NCBI RefSeq assembly: GCF_024341905.1 | Contig: NZ_BQXY01000001.1 | Location: forward strand, 343,013 to 407,012 | Origin: Clostridium folliculivorans | GTDB taxonomy: Bacteria; Bacillota; Clostridia; Clostridiales; Clostridiaceae | Direction of reading: 5' to 3' | DNA: 64,000 bases | Part shown: positions 27,329 through 36,029 of the stretch, one piece after another | How the letters are laid out: each line of letters opens with the position of its first letter | Numbering within the stretch: position 1 is the first letter of the stretch | Translations under genes and position numbers: made by a program | The notes under the pieces: generated by a model | What the model was told of the DNA's origin: nothing | Seen by the model: only the letters and a program-made list of their open reading frames with translations | Databases searched by the model: none

Positions 27329-28226
27329 ATTTAAATTTATTTGTTCCCCAAACCCCAGTAAGGATAAGTATAGATCCAATAAAATGATATATGTGAAAGC
27401 TTTCCTTCAAAATTAAGACACCAGCAATTATTGAAACTATTGTTGATACATTAGAGAAAACAGACATTTTTGAAGCTTGAATCTTTGAAAGGGTAAAGTT
27501 AGTTAAAAAGTATGCGATTATGGAAGATATTATTCCCAAATATAAGATAGAGACTATAAAGGTCTTGTTTTTTAAAGGTTCAAAGTAGCTGTGAATATCT
27601 CCATTGATTGATACATCTATTAAGTTCATTATAGTAAAACAAAGTGCTGCAAAAAACATCATAAAATAAGTAATTTCAACTGGGGTATAATGTCTGGATA
27701 CTTTTCTTGATATTATTGTGTAAAAGCCTGCTGACGTAACTGCTCCAAGTAACAATAATATTCCTAGAGGTGAAGTTTCTTGTCCACTAGTACTGCTCAT
27801 AATTCCAATTAAGGCAACTCCAAGTACAGAAATTATTATAAAAACAACTCTTGTTATTGAAGGAATCTCATTTAATATATAAATACCTAATAAGGTCACT
27901 GCAATTGGTATTAAGGAGAGCATAAGTCCAGAAACAGATGAAGAGGCGTTTTTAACACCGAAAGTTTCAAATATAAAATATACTACTGGTTCTGCGAGTC
28001 CTAGGAGAAGTAAACCACCTAGAGGTTTGTTTCTATAATCTACTTTTATAACTCTAAAGATTATTAATACAGTCATAACCAAAAAGGCAAGTAAGAAACG
28101 AAATGATACAAGCATAAAAGGGCTTGCTACAGTAAGCGCTTGCTTTGAAAATAAAAAGCTAAGTCCAAAAATTATGGAACTAGTAGATACTGAGATATAA
28201 GGTAATAAATTATTTTTCTTGTCCAT
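27327..28226 (-). CDS. DMT-superfamily (EamA) transporter
   Basis: A 299-residue membrane protein with ten predicted hydrophobic segments arranged as two EamA repeats (about 10-140 and 155-290). The motif SSIIFGLSFLFSKQALTVASP in the first repeat and ITYFMMFFAALCFTIMNLID and LYLGIISSIIAYFLTNFTLSKI in the second are typical. Such carriers usually export amino acids or metabolites; the substrate is unknown. The start at 28226 is preferred over an in-frame codon at 28283 because AAGGAG lies ten bases before it and the extra N-terminal residues are not conserved-looking. It converges with the SulP gene. Confidence 0.9.
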   Translation of the reverse strand: MDKKNNLLPYISVSTSSIIFGLSFLFSKQALTVASPFMLVSFRFLLAFLVMTVLIIFRVIKVDYRNKPLGGLLLLGLAEPVVYFIFETFGVKNASSSVSGLMLSLIPIAVTLLGIYILNEIPSITRVVFIIISVLGVALIGIMSSTSGQETSPLGILLLLGAVTSAGFYTIISRKVSRHYTPVEITYFMMFFAALCFTIMNLIDVSINGDIHSYFEPLKNKTFIVSILYLGIISSIIAYFLTNFTLSKIQASKMSVFSNVSTIVSIIAGVLILKESFHIYHFIGSILILTGVWGTNKFK

Positions 28227-28520
28227 TAAATATAATCTCCTTAAAGTCAAAATATATATAAATATATTAATGAATATTTGCAAACTTTATAAATGTATTA
28301 TTAATTGATTAAAATAATATTTTTAAGAAACCAATAATCACAAGAATTTATTATATTTTAATAGACTATCTGTGTCAAACATCGTTCACTTGATGCTTTT
28401 AGTAAATTGGCTTAAAAAGAAAACTTCTATATAATGCATTGATTGAGATGGGACAACTATTTGCTTCCCGGAAAGGTGATATATGTATTAATGGATAACT
28501 TTAAACCTAAAACTATTTTT

Positions 28521-28594
28521 AACCCTATTTTTAAATTCTCTCACCAGAAGCCGTGAGAGTTTTAAAAATAGATTTCGGTTCGAAGTGGTACATC
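28521..28594 (+). repeat. Repeat family A, copy without its left arm
   Basis: Bases run from the inner hairpin CTCTCACCAGAAGCCGTGAGAG to the right arm CGGTTCGAAGTGGTACATC. The same order and orientation occur at 53199-53293, where the left arm is also present. The copy ends 30 bp before the first YhgE gene. Confidence 0.75.
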
Positions 28595-28623
28595 TATATC
28601 TATGAATAAAGCGAGGGTATACA

Positions 28624-30783
28624 ATGAAGAATATTTTAAAAGTCTTTAAAAGAGATATGAAGAGTATAGCAAAAAATCCTATTGCATTATTAATCGTTGG
28701 AGGATTATGCATTATTCCTTCTTTATATGCATGGGTGAACATAAAAGCCTGTTGGGATCCATATGAAAACACCAGTACTATACCGGTGGCTGTGGTAAAC
28801 AATGACAGAAGGGTGACTTTTAAAGGAAAAGAAATTAATATTGGTGAAGAAGTTATCAAAAAGCTTAAAGATAACAAAAAGATAGGATGGACATTTGTCA
28901 ATTCTAAGTCTGCAAGCTTGGGAGTGGTTGATGGCACTTATTATGCTGCTATTGAAATACCAGAGGATTTTTCTTCAAGCTTTATAAGTGTTTTATCAGA
29001 TAACCCTAAAAAACCTCAAATAAATTATAAAGTAGATACAAAGGCTAATCCAGTTGCTACTAAGATTACAGGGGTAGCCAAAAATACATTGACTGAGGAG
29101 ATAACTGCTAATTTCGTTGAGACCGTCAATGAAACTATATTTTCATCATTAAATGATGTAGGGCAAAATGCTGAGAAAAATAAACAAGATATAATAAAAT
29201 TAAAAGATAACATAATTGACATGAATAAAAACATGGATTTAATTTTGAGTACTTTGCAAAACATTAATACCAGATCTGAAGACTTGAGTAAGTTTTTAAC
29301 TGAAATAAAATCAACTATGCCATCAATAAGCAGTGGGCTTAATTCAGTGATAGAAAGCAATGAAAATAATAAAAATTTAATAAAGTCGACTCAAAATTCA
29401 ATGAATAGTTCTTTTGATAATATTAATACAACTTTAAATAATTCACAGGCTTCAGTTTATAGGATTCAAGCTTCGATGAAGGAGCTGAATACTGTAGCCT
29501 CTGATGCTACAATTTCGCAAACTAATTCAATTATTGGTCAAGTTACTATGGAGATAAGTAATATAAGTAATGGAATTAGTTCTACTGCAGATTTTCTTCA
29601 AAAAGTGAATGAAGCAAGTCCTAATGCTGAAGTCACTAAAATGATTGCATCATTAAAAAATATTCAAACTTCATTAAGTGATGAGAAAGGTAGATTAGAA
29701 AACGCAAGAACTCATATAAATGAAGCAAATAAAATTAATAAAAATATACTTGATTCTATAAATAGCGGAATAACTGATATAAATACTGAAATAATTAATG
29801 CAACCAAACAATACAATACAAGCGCCAGAACTTCATTAAATACTATTACTAATAATCTAGTGACTGCTACCAATGACGCTACTGATTTATTAAAGTCAGC
29901 GCAGGATCTTAATAATCAAATAGATAAATTAATGAATACAGCAATTGATGGAACAAATCTAGCTAATAAGGTATCTGGCGATATGAATTATAGACTGCTT
30001 GAATTTAAAGATACCATAAGTAAATTGAGCGAAAAGTTACAACTTGTAAATAATAATGACCTTGTTCAAATAATAAGCATTTTACAAAGTAATCCTAAGT
30101 TTATGGGAGATTTTATAGCTGATCCTATTAATTTAAAAGAGGAAGCAGTAAATTCTATACCTAACTATGGATCAGCAATGGCACCTATATATACTGTTTT
30201 GGCCTTATGGGTTGGATGCCTACTATTAACTTCATTATTAAAAACCTCAGTAGTATCTTTTGAGGGAAGTGAAAATATATCACTGAGAGAAAAACATTTT
30301 GGGAAAATGATCACATTTATTACCTTGGCATCAATACAGGCTTTTATTGTGTCAGTAGGAGATAAGGCATTATTGAATGTGTATACAGTTAGCACTGCTT
30401 TAATGATAATTTTTGCAATAATTTCATCTATAACATTTGCTATTATAACTTTTACACTAGTTTCTATACTTGGAAACATAGGTAAAGCTATAGCAATAGT
30501 ATTTATGATAATACAACTAGCTGGCAGCGGAGGAACATATCCTATTCAAGTAGATCCTTTGATTTTTAGAATACTTCAACCTCTATTTCCTTTTACGTAT
30601 AGTGTAGGCGGTTTTAGAGAAGCAATAGCTGGACCTCTAATAAGTAGTGTGGTACTAGATTTTACTGCACTACTAATAATAGCAACAGTATTTATTTTGA
30701 TAGGCTTCTTTTTCAAAGAACCCTTGCATAATAAAGTTCATAAGTTTGAAATGAGATTTGAAGAGTCTGGCATAGGAGAATAA
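28624..30783 (+). CDS. YhgE/Pip-family membrane protein, first of a tandem pair
   Basis: A 719-residue protein with the family layout. A membrane segment near the N-terminus (about 20-40, IALLIVGGLCIIPSLYAWVNIKACWDPYENT) is followed by an extracytoplasmic domain (about 50-170) and a long coiled-coil stalk (about 180-500) rich in Asn, Ser and Lys. Five to six C-terminal membrane segments (about 520-705, including LWVGCLLLTSLL and FPFTYSVGGFREAIAGP) complete it. YhgE/Pip proteins are related to ABC-2 permeases and to type VII-associated or phage-receptor proteins; some act as phage infection proteins. The start is at 28624; no strong ribosome binding site is seen except AGCGAGG. It is followed after 18 bp by its paralogue. 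Confidence 0.9.
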   Translation: MKNILKVFKRDMKSIAKNPIALLIVGGLCIIPSLYAWVNIKACWDPYENTSTIPVAVVNNDRRVTFKGKEINIGEEVIKKLKDNKKIGWTFVNSKSASLGVVDGTYYAAIEIPEDFSSSFISVLSDNPKKPQINYKVDTKANPVATKITGVAKNTLTEEITANFVETVNETIFSSLNDVGQNAEKNKQDIIKLKDNIIDMNKNMDLILSTLQNINTRSEDLSKFLTEIKSTMPSISSGLNSVIESNENNKNLIKSTQNSMNSSFDNINTTLNNSQASVYRIQASMKELNTVASDATISQTNSIIGQVTMEISNISNGISSTADFLQKVNEASPNAEVTKMIASLKNIQTSLSDEKGRLENARTHINEANKINKNILDSINSGITDINTEIINATKQYNTSARTSLNTITNNLVTATNDATDLLKSAQDLNNQIDKLMNTAIDGTNLANKVSGDMNYRLLEFKDTISKLSEKLQLVNNNDLVQIISILQSNPKFMGDFIADPINLKEEAVNSIPNYGSAMAPIYTVLALWVGCLLLTSLLKTSVVSFEGSENISLREKHFGKMITFITLASIQAFIVSVGDKALLNVYTVSTALMIIFAIISSITFAIITFTLVSILGNIGKAIAIVFMIIQLAGSGGTYPIQVDPLIFRILQPLFPFTYSVGGFREAIAGPLISSVVLDFTALLIIATVFILIGFFFKEPLHNKVHKFEMRFEESGIGE

Positions 30784-30801
30784 GAATTTAAGGAGAGAAT
30801 T

Positions 30802-32958
30802 ATGAGGAAAGTTTTTAAAGTATTTAAAAGAGATTTGAAAAGTATATTGAGAAATCCTGCTGCTTTAGCTATTGTAATAGGATTGTGTATTTTGCCATCT
30901 CTTTACGCTTGGATAAATATAAAGGCTTGCTGGGATCCTTATGCAAATACAGGAAACTTGCCAGTAGCTGTAGTAAATAGTGATGAAGGAACAACATTTA
31001 ATGGCAAAAATATAAATGCAGGAGAGCAAATTGTAACTGAATTAAAGAAGAACAAATCAATTGGCTGGGTATTTGTGGATCAGTGGCAAGGTAACTATGG
31101 ATTAAATGAAGGTAAATACTATGCTCTAATAGAAATTCCTTCAGATTTCTCAAAGGGACTTGTAAGCCTCACTACAGTTACTCCAAAAAAGCCTGATATC
31201 ATATATAGAGTTAATCAAAAGTTAAATGCAATCGCAGCAAAAATTACAAACGCAGCAAAGGATCAAGTTGCAAGAAATATTAAAAGTAACTTTGTAGATA
31301 CTGTAAATAAAGAAGCACTTAAAACTATTAATTCTGTCGGTGAAGAGTTTAATATAAACAAAGCACAGATAATCCAACTTAAGGATACAATGACAGAAGC
31401 AAATGGTGATATAGGTGCTATAGAAAAATACATAACAGAAGCAAATTCTAACTCAGAGCAGCTTCAGAAATATTTGAATGCTGTAAAAACAAAATTACCA
31501 AAGATAACAGAGCAGATAAACAGTTTGCAGAAAGCAACAGAGGCAAGTAAAGAACTTACTATAGCAACAAAACAGAGCATAAATTCATTAGCTTCAACTT
31601 TAAATAATGATATAGGAAAAATTCAAAGTTTAAACAATCAAAATCAAATGCTTTTGCAGAAATTAAAAGATATAAATAATGGAACAAGTACAGATAATAT
31701 AATCACAATAATAGGAGAGTTGTCTAGTATAATGGATGATTTAGATAAACTAGTAGATGCTGATATTAAGAGTTTAGATGCAGTAAATCAAAGTCATCCT
31801 AATAGTCAGATTACAGCCATTATAAATTCGTTAAAGTCATTAAAAGTTATTATAGGAATAGAAAAAAGTAATCTAGATAGTTTAAAAACATCAATAAATA
31901 GCGGATCCTCTAAAGAAAGCATAAATACATCTTTAGATCAACTCTCTAAAATAAGTAACGATATGTCTAATCAAGTGGTTAATGTATCCAATGGTTTTTA
32001 CTCAAATGGAGTTTCCGTGCTAAACAATACTGCAGATAGCATGACAGCAAGTTTGGATAATATGAATTCAATATTAGAGTCTACCAAGGTTATTGTTCCA
32101 CAACTAGATGCTCTTGCAAACTTTGGGATAGCAAGCAGCAAAGCATCAGTGGAACAGGCGAGTGATCTGAGCAACAAGCTAGCTGCACTCCAAATGGAAT
32201 TAAGCAAATTAAGTGATAAGATGAAGGATTTAAATAACGATAATTTAGATCAGATAATAAAACTTATGAAGATGAATCCTGAGGAGATAGCAAGTTTTAT
32301 ATCTTCTCCTATAAATGTGAATGAAACAGATGTATATGATGCAGGGATATTTGGTGTTGGTCTTACTCCATTTTATACAGTACTAGCTATATGGGTTGGA
32401 GCATTACTATTATCATCTTTACTTACAGTTGAAGCAAAGAGCTTTGAAGACGGAGAAAAATTGAACCTTATGCAAAGGCATTTTGGAAAAATGTTGTTAT
32501 TCCTAATGATCTCTATGATTCAAGCGCTAATAGTTACTTTAGGAGATAAATATATTTTAGGAGTGAAACCAGTAGATATGAGACTTATGATTATCTTTGC
32601 ACTATTTTCTGCTGTAACTTTTACAATTATAATTTTTACTTTAGTATCTATATTTGGCAATGTAGGTAAAGCTATTGCTGTAGTGATAATGGTATTTCAA
32701 ATTGCAGGAGCAGGTGGAATATACCCAATACAGACGAATCCCAAGATATTCGGGATACTTCAGCCTTTATGGCCTTTTACCTATGCAATAAATGGATTTA
32801 GGGAGGCCATAGCTGGTCCGATATGGGATACTGTTTATAAAAATCTAATTGCACTATTTATGTTTGCTTTAATTTTTATTATGCTTTCAGTACTTAAGAA
32901 ACCATTTCATAAGTTAACTGAGTTTATGGAACATAAATTTAAAGAAGCTGGAATTTAA
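30802..32958 (+). CDS. YhgE/Pip-family membrane protein, second of a tandem pair
   Basis: A 718-residue paralogue of the previous protein with the same order of parts: N-terminal membrane segment (about 20-40, AIVIGLCILPSLYAWINIKACWDP), extracytoplasmic head (about 50-170), coiled-coil stalk (about 180-510) and C-terminal membrane block (about 525-705, VGALLLSSLL, VDMRLMIIFALFSAVTF, FPFTYAINGFREAIAGP). Both ends are well conserved between the two while the stalks have diverged, as expected if the stalk is a spacer. AAGGAGA lies before the ATG, 18 bp after the previous stop. The pair probably works as a complex, perhaps a hetero-oligomer; this is inferred. Confidence 0.92.
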   Translation: MRKVFKVFKRDLKSILRNPAALAIVIGLCILPSLYAWINIKACWDPYANTGNLPVAVVNSDEGTTFNGKNINAGEQIVTELKKNKSIGWVFVDQWQGNYGLNEGKYYALIEIPSDFSKGLVSLTTVTPKKPDIIYRVNQKLNAIAAKITNAAKDQVARNIKSNFVDTVNKEALKTINSVGEEFNINKAQIIQLKDTMTEANGDIGAIEKYITEANSNSEQLQKYLNAVKTKLPKITEQINSLQKATEASKELTIATKQSINSLASTLNNDIGKIQSLNNQNQMLLQKLKDINNGTSTDNIITIIGELSSIMDDLDKLVDADIKSLDAVNQSHPNSQITAIINSLKSLKVIIGIEKSNLDSLKTSINSGSSKESINTSLDQLSKISNDMSNQVVNVSNGFYSNGVSVLNNTADSMTASLDNMNSILESTKVIVPQLDALANFGIASSKASVEQASDLSNKLAALQMELSKLSDKMKDLNNDNLDQIIKLMKMNPEEIASFISSPINVNETDVYDAGIFGVGLTPFYTVLAIWVGALLLSSLLTVEAKSFEDGEKLNLMQRHFGKMLLFLMISMIQALIVTLGDKYILGVKPVDMRLMIIFALFSAVTFTIIIFTLVSIFGNVGKAIAVVIMVFQIAGAGGIYPIQTNPKIFGILQPLWPFTYAINGFREAIAGPIWDTVYKNLIALFMFALIFIMLSVLKKPFHKLTEFMEHKFKEAGI

Positions 32959-32966
32959 TATTAAAG

Positions 32967-33026
32967 AAGTCGCTATTAGTTTAACTAATATTAAATATAT
33001 TTAGATTAACTAATAGTGACTTTTTA
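32967..33026 (+). terminator. Terminator after the YhgE pair
   Basis: AAGTCGCTATTAGTTTAACTAA pairs with TTAGATTAACTAATAGTGACTT with two mismatches and is followed by TTTTTATG. Confidence 0.8.
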
Positions 33027-33216
33027 TGATATTATAAATTATATGTAAAAAATATCATAAGGCATGATATTAAATGTATTTATTATTCTTTAGAAAATTG
33101 CAATGATAGTAGATCTACGAATAGCTATATTTTATTTTAGGAAAAAAATAGTGTTGTGAAGATAGAGAATAAAAATGAGTATATTAACTATAAGGCTTTA
33201 CACATTATTTAGAAAA

Positions 33217-33264
33217 GCTAGATACACAAAGAATCACTAATGGAAGGCCGTTAGCGATTTTTTT
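33217..33264 (+). repeat. Repeat family D, shortened copy with terminator
   Basis: GCTAGATACACAAAGAATCACT resembles the end of the D core plus the start of its hairpin. AATCACTAA pairs with TTAGCGATT and is followed by TTTTTTC. It precedes the GGDEF gene; the rest of 33027-33332 is AT-rich without a gene. Confidence 0.5.
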
Positions 33265-33274
33265 CATAGGGATA

Positions 33275-33302
33275 TAAAAATATACCCTCATATAATCGAT
33301 AA
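33275..33302 (+). promoter_or_regulatory. Possible sigma-D-type promoter before the GGDEF gene
   Basis: TAAA (33275-33278), a 16-bp spacer and ATCGATAA (33295-33302) fit the motility-type consensus TAAA-N15/16-GCCGATAA moderately well. It lies directly before the ribosome binding site of the next gene. Confidence 0.35.
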
Positions 33303-33332
33303 TATAAAAAAATACTATGGAGGATAATTAAG

Positions 33333-35039
33333 TTGAGATTACTAAAGCCATCAATTGCATTAATGAGAAATCTCAGATACATAAAAAAATTCGCACTAAT
33401 ATTTGCAATAATTCTTCTGCCTATGTCTATAATGATGTCCATATTTATACTTCAAGTAAGCAGACAACTAAATTATGCTTCAAAGCAAAAGATAGGATTA
33501 GAATATAATATAGCACTAACTAATTTATCAAGAGATATTCAAAAGCATAGAGGGATGGTAACTGTTTTTCTAAGTGGAGATATAGATTTTTATAGCTACA
33601 TTAAGAATAATGAAAAAGATATTGATGATGACAATGAAAAAATAAGATCTCTTAGCAGTAAGTATAATAAGCAACTAAAAGTCGAAGAACAATTTGAAAA
33701 GATTAATAAAGAATGGCTTGAGGTAAAGAATAATCTAAATGTTTCTCCATTAGAAAAATCCTTTGAGGAACATACAAAACTTATAGCTGATATAAGTGAT
33801 ATGTGTCAATCTGTAGCGGATATTTCAGAATTAAGGATACAAAGTAAGATAGAAAATTACTATCTAGCTGACAACTTAATAAATACACTTCCACAGATTA
33901 CAGAACAAATGGGTCAAATTAGAGCCGTTGGTGCAAAATCAGTAGCAAAAGGAAATTTAGATGTGTATGATAGAGAAGCACTTGAGTTTATGGCAAAGTC
34001 AATAAAACAAAATATGAAATACACTGAAAAAAGTATGAATGTTATATCAAAAAATATTTCTAAAAAAGATCATATAGAGCAACCTTACAAAGAAGCAGTT
34101 AAAGGTACCGAAAATTTGATTTTTACCTTAAATGATAAATTATTATATCCTCAGGAAATAGCTATTAATGTAGATAATTACTTTAGCTATGCAACTGAGA
34201 TGATTGACAAAGTTGATAAGTTATCATTAGTAGAGGCAACAGTGCTGCAAAATGATTATGATGAACAGATAAGACAGTTGGAATTCAGTAGAAATATTAT
34301 TACTACGGTAGTAGTATTTATACTTTTTATAATAATTTATCTTTTTGGTGGATTTTATAAATCCATTTTGGAAAGCATATTATCAATAAAAGCTGTTGCA
34401 GCAAGAATCGCTAAAGGTGATTTGTCTGAAAGAATACAATTGGAATGTAAAGATGAAGTTAAAGAGATAGGTGATTCAGTTAATAAAATGTTAGATAAAC
34501 TAATAGAAAGTTACTATGAAGTACAAAAGGCAAGGGATTTATCTGAAAAGATCGCAAATCATGATTGGTTGACAGGTGTTCCAAACAGAGCCTTCTTTGT
34601 GAGACAATTAGAAGAAATCATTGAGGAATTGCAAGAGACCGGAGGTACGGTTACTATTTTATTTATAGATTTAGATAGATTCAAGTGGATAAATGATAAC
34701 CTAGGGCATCAAATGGGCGATATAGTTCTAAAAGTAATAGCTAAAAGATTGGTTGATATTACTAAGAAAAGAGGAATTGTATATAGGCTTGGAGGGGATG
34801 AATTTACTATAATTTTAAAGAACATCTCTCAATATGAAGAAATTGATGAATTTATTAAAATAATTGAAACAAACATTACAAAGCCTATGTATCTAAGTGA
34901 AGCTGAATATAGCGTTGGTGCCAGCATAGGCCATGTTACCTATCCTCATGAAGGAACTAATATTGATGAACTAATAAGTAAGGCTGATGTATCTATGTAT
35001 ATAGAAAAAAATAAGAAGAAAAGTAAAAATATAAATTAA
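33333..35039 (+). CDS. Membrane-bound diguanylate cyclase (HAMP-GGDEF)
   Basis: A 568-residue protein. Membrane segments near 26-48 and 325-345 enclose an extracytoplasmic helical sensor (about 50-320). A HAMP domain (about 345-400) and a C-terminal GGDEF domain (about 410-560) follow, with the start DWLTGVPNRAFF, FIDLDRFKWINDNLGHQMGD and the intact active site YRLGGDEFTIIL. It should make cyclic di-GMP from two GTP at the membrane. The inhibitory I-site RxxD is not seen; the matching bases give KKRG just before the active site. The start codon is TTG, with GGAGG nine bases upstream. A possible motility-type promoter precedes it. mgtC follows after 20 bp. Confidence 0.92.
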   Translation: MRLLKPSIALMRNLRYIKKFALIFAIILLPMSIMMSIFILQVSRQLNYASKQKIGLEYNIALTNLSRDIQKHRGMVTVFLSGDIDFYSYIKNNEKDIDDDNEKIRSLSSKYNKQLKVEEQFEKINKEWLEVKNNLNVSPLEKSFEEHTKLIADISDMCQSVADISELRIQSKIENYYLADNLINTLPQITEQMGQIRAVGAKSVAKGNLDVYDREALEFMAKSIKQNMKYTEKSMNVISKNISKKDHIEQPYKEAVKGTENLIFTLNDKLLYPQEIAINVDNYFSYATEMIDKVDKLSLVEATVLQNDYDEQIRQLEFSRNIITTVVVFILFIIIYLFGGFYKSILESILSIKAVAARIAKGDLSERIQLECKDEVKEIGDSVNKMLDKLIESYYEVQKARDLSEKIANHDWLTGVPNRAFFVRQLEEIIEELQETGGTVTILFIDLDRFKWINDNLGHQMGDIVLKVIAKRLVDITKKRGIVYRLGGDEFTIILKNISQYEEIDEFIKIIETNITKPMYLSEAEYSVGASIGHVTYPHEGTNIDELISKADVSMYIEKNKKKSKNIN

Positions 35040-35059
35040 TTACAGACAAAGGTGGTATA

Positions 35060-35731
35060 ATGGATTATAAGATGATACTAGAACAGTTATCTAGACTTCT
35101 AATAGCTTCTTTTTGTGGAATACTGGTAGGATGGGAACGAAAAAGTAGAATGAAGGAAGCTGGCATTAGAACTCATTTTATTGTAGCACTGGGGGCTGCT
35201 TTGATGATGATAATCTCAAAGTATGGATTTCAAGATTCAGAAGCGTTTTTAAAAGTTCCCATAGATCCCACAAGGATAGCGGCTCAGATTGTTAGTGGTG
35301 TTGGTTTTCTAGGAGCTGGTGCTATCTTTATGCAAAAAAATACTATTAGAGGACTTACAACTGCAGCAGGAATTTGGGTAACAGCAGGTATAGGAATGGC
35401 TATTGGTGCTGGAATATACTCTGTTGGGTTTGCAGCTACTATAATAATTATCATAGGTCAAACTGTTTTACATGCAGATTATAAATGGTTATCATCACCA
35501 AAGGCTGTACAGGTAAATGTTACTGCTACAAACCAAGAAAAAGTGGTTAAAGACATAAATGATAGATTAAAAAGTAATGGCATTGCCATTTTAAAAATAA
35601 AAATTGTAAAAAGACACGAAGATGAACTTATAGACTTAAAGATGATTTTGAAAGTAAATTCATCGATTACACCTATTGATATTGTAGATATAATTGAAAG
35701 TGATAAAAATATTAGATCAGTTGAAGTTTAA
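35060..35731 (+). CDS. MgtC/SapB-family membrane protein
   Basis: A 223-residue protein. Four to five membrane segments (about 5-135) include the family hallmarks CGILVGWERKSRMKEAGIRTHFIVALGAALMMIIS, RIAAQIVSGVGFLGAGAIF and IRGLTTAAGIWVTAGIGMA. The C-terminal cytoplasmic part (about 145-223) is ACT-like. MgtC proteins act in adaptation to low Mg2+ and modulate ATP synthase or membrane potential rather than transporting Mg2+ themselves; the role in this organism is inferred from homology only. AAGGTGG lies before the ATG, 20 bp after the GGDEF stop, so the two form a likely operon without an evident functional link. Confidence 0.93.
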   Translation: MDYKMILEQLSRLLIASFCGILVGWERKSRMKEAGIRTHFIVALGAALMMIISKYGFQDSEAFLKVPIDPTRIAAQIVSGVGFLGAGAIFMQKNTIRGLTTAAGIWVTAGIGMAIGAGIYSVGFAATIIIIIGQTVLHADYKWLSSPKAVQVNVTATNQEKVVKDINDRLKSNGIAILKIKIVKRHEDELIDLKMILKVNSSITPIDIVDIIESDKNIRSVEV

Positions 35732-35755
35732 TTTTATTAATACAGAAGATTTAAG

Positions 35756-35851
35756 GATGTACAACTTCTAACCGAAATCTATTTTTAAAGCTCTCACGGC
35801 TTCTTGTGAGAGAATTTTAAAATAATAAATTTTATTACGAAGTGGTACATC
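35756..35851 (-). repeat. Repeat family A, full copy, inverted
   Basis: GATGTACAACTTC at the left and CGAAGTGGTACATC at the right form the outer arms. Inside is the hairpin CTCTCACGGCTTCTTGTGAGAG, and the flanking AACCGAAATCTATTTTTAAA matches the other copies in reverse. It is about 96 bp and follows the mgtC gene. Confidence 0.82.
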
Positions 35852-35866
35852 TATTCCTATGAACAG

Positions 35867-35956
35867 ACATACTACTTCAATCATTGGACTTAAAATAATG
35901 CTTTCGATGAACCTACGAAGTATTATTTTGATAGATTTCAATATGAAGTAGTATGT
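35867..35956. repeat. Repeat family B copy next to family A
   Basis: Arms ACATACTACTTCAA and TGAAGTAGTATGT surround an inner hairpin of AAAATAATGCTTTCG and CGAAGTATTATTTT. Together with the A arm before it, it repeats the composite seen at 15873-16003 with very few differences. Confidence 0.82.
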
Positions 35957-36029
35957 CTATAAATTAAAAAGCGATAAAGTTAGTATTTGCATTTTAAAAT
36001 AAGTATTAACTTATGAGAGGAGACAAATT

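Noticed and set aside
28488..28937. Minus-strand ORF whose start region encodes a repeated peptide ending RNLFLKLSRLLVREFKN
   Set aside because: The peptide is the translation of repeat family A and also appears in frames at 53181-53429 and 40001-40183; the rest is antisense to the YhgE gene. It is repeat sequence, not a protein family.
35838..35851. AAGTGGTAC resembles part of the T-box antiterminator (GGTGGTACCGCG)
   Set aside because: It belongs to the palindromic repeat A, lacks the CCGCG end and specifier structures, and occurs before unrelated genes.
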